A stretch of DNA of 64,000 bases from NCBI RefSeq assembly GCF_030407435.1, contig NZ_JASDDK010000002.1, forward strand, positions 714,702 through 778,701. Reading direction: 5' to 3'. The notes under the pieces were generated by a model, which was given only the letters and a program-made list of their open reading frames with translations, ran no database searches and was not told the DNA's origin. The DNA is from Winogradskyella bathintestinalis. GTDB lineage: Bacteria; Bacteroidota; Bacteroidia; Flavobacteriales; Flavobacteriaceae. Within the stretch, counting starts at the first letter, position 1. Every line of letters begins with the position of its first letter. This document shows, one piece after another, positions 36,792-44,618 of this stretch. A program made the translations under genes and the position numbers.

Positions 36792-38750
36792 TTAATCCAC
36801 AATAATTTTTTGAATTGAAGTTTGATTATCAATTTTTAATTTCAACAGGTACAACCCTGATGCTACATTTAAATCAATATAATCGTCAACATTAATAAAT
36901 CGTTTTAATAGCTTACCATCTACAGAATAGAGATCGACATCAACACTAGTATTTAATTTTGAAACAAAAACTCGTCCTGCAGTAGGGTTTGGATAGACCG
37001 ATACTACCGGCGTTTGATTATCAGCAATATTAAGTGTTTGCAACCAAGTATCTCCAACATTATTACCCCAAATATATTCTACCATAAGTGGTTGATCTAT
37101 AAATGGGTTTCTGTTTTTTTGCCAGTTATAGATTATGTTATTTCTATTCATCTCAAAATCATCTGGAGGATCATTTCTGTGCCAATCCAAAAGAGTTGCC
37201 AAATCACCTAGTTGACCAGTAATATTCGGATAGCCATCAACCACTTCTAATCCATTATATCTAATGGCCATATATAACACACTACGAGCAACATCCCCCT
37301 TGAAACTACCTAAAGTTTCCGAAGGGCCATTGTATTCGCCATAATGCTTATTGTTACGTGAACTATTCTCCGAGGCATCCGCTGCTCTCAGAGCATGTGC
37401 ATCTGAATTTCCATGACGAAGAGAATCTGCTTTTGATTGCCAATACACATCGATCCCATCCGCAATTTCATCGGCTTCAATATCATCAAATCCGCCTCTC
37501 GACCTCGGAAATGTATGTTCGCGATTCCATTTACCATTATTATAAGAACTCGTTTGAATATCGAGTTTAGGCCGTCCTTTTTCAGAATATACTAACCAAA
37601 CTTCATTACTGTTTTTAGGATTTTGATCTGCTTCATTTAAAATAGCAATAACATCGGCGTAAGTATGCGCCCGCACCGTCTCCGGGTCTGCAATTATATT
37701 TTGTAAGGCCTGTCTTAATGCTACGCCGGCTAAACCATCTGTATCATTATAATAACCACTAGGTTTTGTACTTGGCACAATTCCGTATGTTGGATCGAGT
37801 GGAGTTCCAAAAGGTGCAACGGTAAAATCGTTATCTACTATTCTTATTTCAAGATAATTGTTTGAAGCAACAATAGGTTCTATTAAATCTAAAAATTGAA
37901 TTTTTGCCACTTCATCGCCTTCATCAAACGAATCGTCTATTAACGTAATCGTCGTATTGGTTGAATTTTCACCTGCAAGAATTGTTAAATTAGTATTGCC
38001 TATAAAATCTGAACTATTAAAACCAAAATTATTTAAGCTTATATTGAAGTTTAAATCTGAAGTCAAAGTAGTTTCTGATGTAAAATTTATTTCAAAAACG
38101 ACGTCTTCACCGTACTCTATTTGATCAACAGAAATAGAAATGGGATTTATAGCAATACCCGAACCATCATTTTCGCGTCTCGGTGTTGGGGTCTCAGCCG
38201 AATAAGTGGCAACATTAAATTCATTAACAAAGCGTTGAATAGATTTTGGATTTGCGTTCGTACCATTATCATTATATTGAATGGATTGTCCTAGCAACGC
38301 CAATAAACCTGTATCTGTGCTGTCGTTTGTTCCATAAACCAAAGCATCGATAAGATTGTTTTGTGTGGCAATGGTTTCTTCAGGAAAATCTTCTACTGAT
38401 GCTTGATAAATACCGACAGCATCTGCTCCATTTTGCATTACACTTTCAGGTATTAATGCTTGAGGAAAAGGGCTGACGTTAGTACTCCCAATTACCAATA
38501 AACCGTTAATATCAGTAACAAGACCATTTAAATCATAGACAAAATAACTTTTGTCTCCTCCGCTGCTAGAGCCGTTAAAAAACACCAATATAAATCCATC
38601 GGTTGCAAAGTTAGGTGATTGTGATTTTAACTCAATAAATTCTTCGGTATCTGTACTTGGAGTGTCGGCATCTAATTCATTAATTATTAAAACCTGAGAC
38701 CAACTGAAGCCAGAAATTAACAAACAAAATATAAAAGTAATTTTTTTCAT
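36792..38750 (-). CDS. Secreted multidomain endonuclease I with T9SS sorting domain
   Basis: This is a 652-residue exported nuclease. A signal peptide (1-18) comes first, then a lamin-tail-like domain (20-150, starting VLIINELDADTPSTDTEEFIEL) and a Calx-beta-like domain (about 190-290, with TLIDDSFDEGDEVAKIQF). The endonuclease I domain (about 320-565) contains the HNH-like motif WNREHTFPRSRGG and the RNNKHYGEYNGP segment. A T9SS type A sorting domain (about 580-652, VYPNPTAGRV to the end) suggests surface anchoring or release. It probably degrades extracellular DNA or RNA for nutrients. The gene is followed by a strong terminator. Confidence 0.9.
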   Translation of the reverse strand: MKKITFIFCLLISGFSWSQVLIINELDADTPSTDTEEFIELKSQSPNFATDGFILVFFNGSSSGGDKSYFVYDLNGLVTDINGLLVIGSTNVSPFPQALIPESVMQNGADAVGIYQASVEDFPEETIATQNNLIDALVYGTNDSTDTGLLALLGQSIQYNDNGTNANPKSIQRFVNEFNVATYSAETPTPRRENDGSGIAINPISISVDQIEYGEDVVFEINFTSETTLTSDLNFNISLNNFGFNSSDFIGNTNLTILAGENSTNTTITLIDDSFDEGDEVAKIQFLDLIEPIVASNNYLEIRIVDNDFTVAPFGTPLDPTYGIVPSTKPSGYYNDTDGLAGVALRQALQNIIADPETVRAHTYADVIAILNEADQNPKNSNEVWLVYSEKGRPKLDIQTSSYNNGKWNREHTFPRSRGGFDDIEADEIADGIDVYWQSKADSLRHGNSDAHALRAADASENSSRNNKHYGEYNGPSETLGSFKGDVARSVLYMAIRYNGLEVVDGYPNITGQLGDLATLLDWHRNDPPDDFEMNRNNIIYNWQKNRNPFIDQPLMVEYIWGNNVGDTWLQTLNIADNQTPVVSVYPNPTAGRVFVSKLNTSVDVDLYSVDGKLLKRFINVDDYIDLNVASGLYLLKLKIDNQTSIQKIIVD

Positions 38751-39298
38751 TTCTTATTTTTCAGACAAATATAGGTTTAAAATTAAATTCGTGAGTTAAG
38801 TAAAAATTAAATACACATCAGCCCATTACTAAAACCATTTTAATGGTCCGCATAAAATTTTCTTACAATGATGATTTTCGAAATTTCAGCTGCTTTAAGG
38901 ATGAAATCGCCCTACGAATTTATAAACGTCCTTAGAAATGCCCTATAATTATTTGAAATCACAATACAAACGGATAATTTATATTATAATTTATAACTTT
39001 ATTGTAGACTTTAATAATATTTTTATAATTACAATCGTAATTTAACTTATAAATTAGAATGCAAATTGGTGAATATTTACAAAAACATTTGGAATATAAG
39101 ATGTTAAGCCTATATATTGAAAACTCAGTTAGATAACTAACGCAAATATTAACCTCTAAAACCAAAAAATTATGATGACTATTGCAAAACTGATTATTGA
39201 AATAATTTTAGCTACTATTTAATTAAAATAGACTAAACAATCAATCAAAATCACCAATCAAAAAAAAATGTAGAGCTTAGTTCTAGAATAAGTTTTAC
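38751..39298. other. AT-rich intergenic region without a convincing gene
   Basis: About 550 bases lie between the divergent endonuclease gene and the small gene at 39348. I see no signature of a protein family, RNA gene or strong hairpin. A 16-codon frame at 39172-39222 is too short to support. Confidence 0.5.
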
Positions 39299-39306
39299 TA
39301 TTTTTG
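39299..39306 (+). promoter_or_regulatory. Candidate -7 promoter element (TATTTTTG)
   Basis: This is a perfect TAnnTTTG match 41 bases upstream of the small gene at 39348. It is followed at once by a short hairpin that would lie at the very start of the RNA. Confidence 0.5.
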
Positions 39307-39319
39307 TCGCTAAGCGACT
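39307..39319 (+). promoter_or_regulatory. 5-bp inverted repeat just after the -7 element
   Basis: GTCGC and GCGAC flank a TAA loop. It would form a small hairpin at the 5' end of the transcript of the following small gene, or be a protein-binding site over the start point. It is short, so chance is possible. Confidence 0.35.
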
Positions 39320-39347
39320 TTAGGTATAACACCTATTCACAACGAAA

Positions 39348-39497
39348 ATGAAGAAATTATTATTCAAAGCTTTAGCCAAAATCAATAAAGCTGTCTTACC
39401 TTCTTACACTAAAAAACAATTAGATCTTAGTAAAGCTTCTAAGTTACAACTTGCTATAATCGGGTGGCGGGCTTATGTTACCAAGAATGTATTGTAA
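39348..39497 (+). CDS. Conserved 49-residue flavobacterial small protein
   Basis: This is a 49-residue basic protein (MKKLLFKALAKINKAVLP at the start, then LDLSKASKLQLAIIGWR and a YVTKNVL end). I recall very similar short proteins in many flavobacteria, sometimes labelled SsrA-binding protein without good basis; they lack the SmpB fold, which needs about 150 residues. The chain could form an amphipathic helix plus a membrane-associating segment. A candidate promoter stands 41 bases upstream. Confidence 0.65.
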   Translation: MKKLLFKALAKINKAVLPSYTKKQLDLSKASKLQLAIIGWRAYVTKNVL

Positions 39498-39590
39498 TAA
39501 ATACCTTAAGTGATTACTATTGTTTTATAAAAGTATTCCTTTTATTATAAACTTATTATTCCTATAATAATAAGGCATAACGCATTAAAA

Positions 39591-39620
39591 TTTTTAGTTC
39601 TTTTACATTAGAACTAAAAA
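39591..39620. promoter_or_regulatory. Operator-like perfect inverted repeat upstream of the GbsR/MarR-type gene
   Basis: The arms TTTTTAGTTC (39591-39600) and GAACTAAAAA (39611-39620) are exact reverse complements, with a 10-base spacer. The element lies directly before the -7 box at 39626, where a bound repressor would block RNA polymerase. A similar copy stands at 40123-40146 after the regulator gene. Autoregulation by the encoded protein is the simplest reading. Confidence 0.65.
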
Positions 39621-39625
39621 AACTT

Positions 39626-39633
39626 TATATTTG
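39626..39633 (+). promoter_or_regulatory. Candidate -7 promoter element (TATATTTG)
   Basis: This is a perfect TAnnTTTG match 9 bases upstream of the regulator ATG at 39642, directly after the inverted repeat. The short leader is unusual but possible in Bacteroidota, which use few Shine-Dalgarno sites. Confidence 0.55.
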
Positions 39634-39641
39634 TCCAAGAT

Positions 39642-40103
39642 ATGGATAACAAATTAACTGATAAGCAAAAAGAACTAATTGAGAGCTTGGGAGTCATCCA
39701 AGAGAGTATGGGTCTCTCGCCGGCATCATCTCGGGTGGACGCACTACTCACCGTTGCTGATAATACAGAACTTTCATTCGATGATATTCGAGAGGCTTTA
39801 TTATTAAGCAAAAGCGCCACGAGCAATGCCATTAATAATTTACTCATGTTAAAACGCATTGGTTACAAAACAAAACTTGGTGACCGTAAACGCTATTTTC
39901 ACACGAGACTTGGACAATGGAAAAATACATTATCTGAAAGTATTGAAGGGCTAACCGCTTACAATGATGTAATTAAAGAAATTCTAGATAATCGTACCAC
40001 CGATACAAAAGAATTTAATGAACAATTAAAGGATTTAATCCAATTTATAGAATATTACCAAAAAGAGAGTAAACAACTTATAGAAAATTGGAAAAACCGA
40101 TAA
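39642..40103 (+). CDS. GbsR/MarR-type transcriptional regulator
   Basis: This is a 153-residue cytoplasmic regulator of the GbsR branch of MarR proteins. The winged helix segment is at about residues 45-100 (LSFDDIREALLLSKSATSNAINNLLMLKRIG, wing KTKLGDRKRYF). The start (KLTDKQKELIESLGVIQESMGLSPASSRV) is characteristic of the branch. The C-terminal helices probably dimerise. In related genomes such genes often precede efflux or channel genes; here a mechanosensitive channel and an outer membrane protein follow on the same strand. Inverted repeats before and after it suggest that it controls itself and the downstream genes. Confidence 0.87.
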   Translation: MDNKLTDKQKELIESLGVIQESMGLSPASSRVDALLTVADNTELSFDDIREALLLSKSATSNAINNLLMLKRIGYKTKLGDRKRYFHTRLGQWKNTLSESIEGLTAYNDVIKEILDNRTTDTKEFNEQLKDLIQFIEYYQKESKQLIENWKNR

Positions 40104-40122
40104 TTCTATTTTTTTAATCGCA

Positions 40123-40146
40123 TTAGTTCTTTTAATTCTGAACCAT
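40123..40146. promoter_or_regulatory. Second, imperfect copy of the operator-like repeat
   Basis: TTAGTTC (40123-40129), a 10-base spacer and GAACCAT (40140-40146) repeat the layout at 39594-39617. The first 12 bases (TTAGTTCTTTTA) are identical in both copies. The right arm here keeps GAAC and one further A. It lies between the regulator and the channel genes. Confidence 0.5.
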
Positions 40147-40170
40147 AAAACCAAATTATAATTCAAAGAA

Positions 40171-40242
40171 ATGCTAACACTAACTCGATGGCTTATCGCG
40201 GCCATAATTACATTAACATTACACCTCACTACCATCCAATAA
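40171..40242 (+). CDS. Possible 23-residue hydrophobic peptide upstream of mscS
   Basis: A short ATG frame of 24 codons with stop encodes one likely membrane helix (RWLIAAIITLTLHL in the centre). It ends 8 bases before the channel gene, on the same strand. It could be a membrane regulatory peptide or a leader peptide. Nothing besides position and composition supports it. Confidence 0.3.
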   Translation: MLTLTRWLIAAIITLTLHLTTIQ

Positions 40243-40250
40243 TTTAATAT

Positions 40251-41366
40251 ATGACTGAATTTTTCAATACGCACAAACAAGCTATAGTCTACGCTTTAAT
40301 TGTTATTGGTGTTGTTTTAATATTACGCCTAATAACAAAAAAGCTTCACCAATTTTTAGAAAAGCGGTATCGACGAAAATTTCCTAGCGAAGAACCAACA
40401 ACCATACATTTAACCCAAAAAATTCTTAATGCCCTCTGGATTGTTTTAGGCATCATGGCCTTAGCTTTTATTTTTATCGATAAGGCACAATACAAAGTGG
40501 CCTCAAACAACTTTTTATTAGTACTGTATTTAGGCATAGTTGCTGTTTTAACCTTAGTCACGGCTTCGATTGTGCAGACTTGGTTTAAGCGAAGTATTAA
40601 TAAAAAAATTAGTGACAATGAAGACACCACAAGTTTAAAATTTATAAGGTACATCGCCATTTTTGCGGTTTATTTTATTGGTGGTTTATTAATTTTAATT
40701 GCTTTTGAGTCTATGCGAAGTTTTGCCGCCACAGCGTTAGGTGGAGCAGGAGTTGTTGCTGTAATTGCAGGTGTAGCTTCACAGGAAGCACTCTCTAATC
40801 TTGTTGGTGGCATATTCATAATTACATTTAAGCCTTTCAAGATCGGAGACATTATTAAGTTAGATAGCACAATGGTAGGAACCGTTACAGATATTACATT
40901 ACGCCACACCATTATTAGAAACTACGAGAACAAAATGATTGTAATTCCGAATTCAGTCATCAACAAAGAAAAATTAATTAATTATGATTTAGGTGAACGC
41001 ATGTGCTGCCAATGGATTGAAATAGGAATTTCGTATGATAGCGATATTGACAAAGCCAAACACATTTTGCGAGAAGAATGTGAAAACCATCCAAACCTAA
41101 TAGATAATAGAAGTGAATTAGATAAATATAACAACGTAAAGAAAGTAATTATCCGGGTTATTGCGCTAGATGATTCTGCTGTAACATTACGAGCTTGGGC
41201 TTGGGCGAGTAACTTTGCTGATGCCTTTGCCATGAAATGCGACTTATACGAAAGCGTTAAAAAACGCTTTGACAAAGAAGGTGTTTCTATACCATTTCCA
41301 CATAGAACAATGGTTTTTAAAGAAAACCAATTAAATGAATTAAAGCAACAAGTATCACATTCCTAA
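40251..41366 (+). CDS. Mechanosensitive ion channel, MscS family
   Basis: This is a 371-residue inner membrane channel that opens on membrane tension and releases solutes after osmotic downshock. Helices are at about residues 9-27, 58-80, 85-105 and 125-150; the pore helix is glycine/alanine-rich (ALGGAGVVAVIAGVASQ). The MscS beta domain begins at GGIFIITFKPFKIGDII and continues to VIPNSVINKEKLINYD. A cytoplasmic alpha/beta end follows. A GbsR-type regulator precedes it; GbsR-like proteins elsewhere respond to osmolytes such as choline, which would fit but is inference. Confidence 0.92.
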   Translation: MTEFFNTHKQAIVYALIVIGVVLILRLITKKLHQFLEKRYRRKFPSEEPTTIHLTQKILNALWIVLGIMALAFIFIDKAQYKVASNNFLLVLYLGIVAVLTLVTASIVQTWFKRSINKKISDNEDTTSLKFIRYIAIFAVYFIGGLLILIAFESMRSFAATALGGAGVVAVIAGVASQEALSNLVGGIFIITFKPFKIGDIIKLDSTMVGTVTDITLRHTIIRNYENKMIVIPNSVINKEKLINYDLGERMCCQWIEIGISYDSDIDKAKHILREECENHPNLIDNRSELDKYNNVKKVIIRVIALDDSAVTLRAWAWASNFADAFAMKCDLYESVKKRFDKEGVSIPFPHRTMVFKENQLNELKQQVSHS

Positions 41367-41398
41367 TACCCAAACATTAAATAACAACATACTAAAAC

Positions 41399-42388
41399 AT
41401 GATTAAAACGCTAATTTTAATAGTTATTATAGGCTTCTCTTCCGTTGCCAGTGCTCAAGATAAATCAGATTCTTTAAAACAAAAATCTATAATGGGAATT
41501 AAAGAAAAATTTCCCAGAACAAGAATTTTAAATTTTGAATATGATCAAAGTTTATCACGAAATTTTGATTCCGAATTTTTTGATGAAACATTTCAAGAAG
41601 GAGACATAAAATCGCAGCGCAATTTTAATGCCTCTGCCAACATACCGATATATAAAACCAGAAAGTGGGGTTTAACGGGTTCGATTAATTATCAATTTTC
41701 AGAATTTAAATTCGATAATATTGAAACTACCGATGTGACCGTCTTTGAACAAAATGGTATCGTAAATTTCCATAATTTTTCAACCGCATTGAGTTCTACC
41801 TACTTCTCTACCCTTTTTAAAAAGCCTGTAATCTATAATGCATCTTTAATTGTAGATGGAAATGATAATGGGTTTGAACGCATTAAAGGTTTAATTGGCT
41901 TATCCTTTATTATGAAGCGAACTGAGCGCACCACTATGACTTTAGGTGGTATTGTTTTTGTTGACCCAACCTCACAAATTCCATTTTTTCCAACATTTTC
42001 TTACAGCCATAGGTTTAAAAATTCAAAATGGGAATTAGATTTTATTCTGCCTCAGCGTTTATTATTAAGACGCTTTGTTGGAGACAACGGCCGTTTTTCA
42101 ATAGGAAGTAGTTTTGGCAGCACCGGATTTTATGTCAACGTAGATAACCCTGATTTTGCGGAAGTTTTTGAATACAGTCAATTAGAAATAAAATCTGGAA
42201 TTATTTACGAACACCGCTTAAATGATTATTTAATAACCACATTACAAGGGGGGCTTCAAAATTTTATCAGTAACCGTTTAACCGAAAAGGGAGAACCGAC
42301 ACAAGATTTTATTTATAAAAATAATCAGAACGCAACGGGCTACTTTCAAGTGGGAATTTCTATAGACCCCTTTGCTAAAAGAAATTAA
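41399..42388 (+). CDS. DUF6268 outer membrane beta-barrel protein
   Basis: This is a 329-residue protein with a signal peptide (residues 1-19, ending VASAQ) and a barrel-like body with alternating strands and many aromatic girdle residues. It matches the DUF6268 type: FEYDQSLSRNF near residue 47, strand SANIPIYKTRKWGLTGSINY, and LGGIVFVDPTSQIPFFPTFSY in the second half. It is 32 bases after mscS on the same strand and is probably co-transcribed, which may pair an inner membrane channel with an outer membrane pore. No direct evidence for such a complex exists. Confidence 0.78.
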   Translation: MIKTLILIVIIGFSSVASAQDKSDSLKQKSIMGIKEKFPRTRILNFEYDQSLSRNFDSEFFDETFQEGDIKSQRNFNASANIPIYKTRKWGLTGSINYQFSEFKFDNIETTDVTVFEQNGIVNFHNFSTALSSTYFSTLFKKPVIYNASLIVDGNDNGFERIKGLIGLSFIMKRTERTTMTLGGIVFVDPTSQIPFFPTFSYSHRFKNSKWELDFILPQRLLLRRFVGDNGRFSIGSSFGSTGFYVNVDNPDFAEVFEYSQLEIKSGIIYEHRLNDYLITTLQGGLQNFISNRLTEKGEPTQDFIYKNNQNATGYFQVGISIDPFAKRN

Positions 42389-42566
42389 AATCCTTTTGTA
42401 TAAAGCTCTTGTAGTTTAAAAATAAGCGTTAAAAATTCTCTCAGGATCATTTTTTTTATTTCACAGATTTAGCTGTACTTAGAGATGATGATTGGTTTAA
42501 ATTTTAAATTTATAACTTTATTTATACAGTCTAATTTCTAATTACGTATCTCTTAATACATGTACA

Positions 42567-43751
42567 ATGTCAAAACAGAAAAAACAACCATTTTATAAAA
42601 GAAAGCGAGTTATAATTCCACTAGCTCTTTTACTATTACTAATTGCCGGTAGAATATATCTACCGTATTGGGCAAAAGATTACATTAATGAAGTTTTGGC
42701 AGACATTCCAGGCTTTTATGGGCAAGTAGAAGATATTGATATATCGCTCTATAGAGGAGCTTATATTATAAATGGTTTGTATTTAAATAAGGTAGATGCA
42801 GAAACACAGGTACCATTTTTAAATTTTCCTAAAACAGATATTTCGGTAGAATGGAACGCACTTTTTAATGGTGCTGTTGTGGCAGAGATTGTAATGACTA
42901 CTCCTGAAATTATCTATGTTATAGAAGATCAACAAACCACACCTACGGAAGGTGACGCTGACGTAGAAGATTGGACACAAGCTTTAGATGAGCTTGTTCC
43001 ATTAGAAATTAACCATTTTGAAGTTGTTAATGGCAAAATCGCTATGGTTGGTTTAGCGGCAGAACCAAATATAGATTTACAATTTAACCAACTCTATCTA
43101 ACCGCAAATAACTTACGCAACGTTATTGAAAAAGAACGCATTTTACCATCACCGATTACAGCTACTGCGGTGTCTTTCGGCAATGGAAATGTAAAACTAG
43201 ATGGTAGTATGAACCTTTTCAAAGAAATTCCTGATATGGATATCTCATTTTCATTAGAAAAAGCAGAAGCCACAGCGCTTAACGATCTTACAAGCTATTA
43301 TGCTGGATTAGATTTTGAAACAGGCACATTTGAAGTATTTAGCGAAATAGCTATAGCAGATGGTTATATGAAAGGATACATAAAACCGCTACTAACTAAG
43401 ACCACCATGATTGGCAAAGAAGATGGTTTTTTAGAAACTTTATGGGAAGGTTTTACTAGTTTCTTTAAATTCATATTAAAAAACAAAAGTACAAACACAA
43501 TTGCTACAGAAGTACCGATCGAAGGTGACCTTAATAATCTTGAAGCTGGAATATGGCCTACAGTAGGTGGTATTTTCAAAAACGGATGGATCAAAGCCTT
43601 TAGAGGCGAAACAGACGAAAGCATAGAATATAAAGATGCCTTTAAAGATAGCGAAGAGAACAATGATCTTACTGCAGAAGAAAAGAAAGAATTACGAAAA
43701 AAGCGACGTGAAGAACGACGTGCTGAGCGAAAAAAAGATAATAATGATTAA
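42567..43751 (+). CDS. DUF748/AsmA-like membrane-anchored protein
   Basis: This is a 394-residue protein with one N-terminal membrane helix (about residues 13-30, VIIPLALLLLLIAGRI) and a long periplasmic beta-rich domain of DUF748 type (ISLYRGAYIINGLYLNKV, then IEMTTPE-like strands). Related AsmA/DUF748 proteins are proposed bridges for lipid transport between membranes. The C-terminus is unusual: about 25 residues of alternating Lys, Arg and Glu (KKELRKKRREERRAERKK) that could contact acidic surfaces. It has a 178-base gap to the upstream gene and may be separately transcribed. Confidence 0.72.
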   Translation: MSKQKKQPFYKRKRVIIPLALLLLLIAGRIYLPYWAKDYINEVLADIPGFYGQVEDIDISLYRGAYIINGLYLNKVDAETQVPFLNFPKTDISVEWNALFNGAVVAEIVMTTPEIIYVIEDQQTTPTEGDADVEDWTQALDELVPLEINHFEVVNGKIAMVGLAAEPNIDLQFNQLYLTANNLRNVIEKERILPSPITATAVSFGNGNVKLDGSMNLFKEIPDMDISFSLEKAEATALNDLTSYYAGLDFETGTFEVFSEIAIADGYMKGYIKPLLTKTTMIGKEDGFLETLWEGFTSFFKFILKNKSTNTIATEVPIEGDLNNLEAGIWPTVGGIFKNGWIKAFRGETDESIEYKDAFKDSEENNDLTAEEKKELRKKRREERRAERKKDNND

Positions 43752-43938
43752 CAAGGCAATTACACGTTTTTCAAACACGCGAGTTTTAAGTGACTATAAT
43801 TTTTATTAATATAATTTCAAAAAATTAATTTAATAGGTCATAAAGGATTTCAAATTTATGAGAATTTTAAGACCGTAGATTTCATTAAAATATGGTATGG
43901 TAGTATATTTAGTTCATTAACACCAAAACCAAAAGACA

Positions 43939-44367
43939 ATGAAAACATTATATGAAGCAACTACAATAGCTAACGGAGGAAGAGCAGGTCACATAAAATC
44001 GGAGGATGGTCCTTTAGATCATAATCTATCCGTACCAAAATCAATGGGAGGCGAAGGTGGAAATGGCACCAATCCTGAACAACTATTTGGTGCTGCTTAT
44101 GCCGCATGTTTTGGAGGATCAATACAATCCGTTGCTAAAAACGAAGGGATTGATATAGACAACGAAGCATTAACTGTAACTGCTGTAATAGGATTTTGTA
44201 AGGATGATGATGGTTATTTTTTAGAAGCTACATTAGATTGCTATATTCCTGGAGTAGATTTAAAAACTGGTGAAGATTTAGTTGAAAAAGCACATGAAGT
44301 TTGTCCGTTTAGTAAAGCTACACGCGATAATATTACAGTGACATTAAATTTGTTATTGGATGAATAA
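43939..44367 (+). CDS. ohr: Organic hydroperoxide resistance protein
   Basis: This is a 142-residue Ohr enzyme that reduces organic and fatty acid hydroperoxides with a dithiol cofactor. The two catalytic cysteines are Cys57 (in GAAYAACFGG) and Cys122 (in HEVCPFSKATR), and the N-terminal DGPLDHNLSVPKSMGG is the family pattern. No OhrR-type regulator is adjacent; the MarR-type gene 4 kb upstream belongs to a different branch. It is followed by a strong terminator. The window therefore has two members of this superfamily. Confidence 0.93.
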   Translation: MKTLYEATTIANGGRAGHIKSEDGPLDHNLSVPKSMGGEGGNGTNPEQLFGAAYAACFGGSIQSVAKNEGIDIDNEALTVTAVIGFCKDDDGYFLEATLDCYIPGVDLKTGEDLVEKAHEVCPFSKATRDNITVTLNLLLDE

Positions 44368-44403
44368 AATTCAATGAAATACCATTAAATAACGTTATTA
44401 ATG

Positions 44404-44440
44404 AAACCATGCAAATTTTAAAATTTGTATGGTTTTTTTT
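44404..44440 (+). terminator. Intrinsic terminator of the ohr gene
   Basis: The stem AAACCAT...ATGGTTT extends through an AT-rich inner palindrome (44404-44435, one G-T pair) and is followed by a T run. It lies 37 bases after the ohr stop. Confidence 0.78.
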
Positions 44441-44618
44441 ATTTATCATTATACAATTAATATAAAACCAATATTTTAAAAAGCTCAGACCCATTAAACT
44501 ATGTAAGTCTCTCAAGTATTATAGAATAAATGATGTTTTTAATAACAGCAATCAGAAAAGTGTATCAATTGAAAAACAGTTATTTTAGTGAATATTATTA
44601 TAAAACTTAATTTTCTTT

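Noticed and set aside
38959-39165. 68-codon minus-strand frame in the AT-rich gap
   Set aside because: Composition (Tyr, Asn, Ile, Lys) is that of translated AT-rich noncoding DNA, and no family or promoter is seen.
39172-39222. 16-residue hydrophobic frame starting MMTIAKL
   Set aside because: Too short, no promoter or conservation evidence in the sequence itself.
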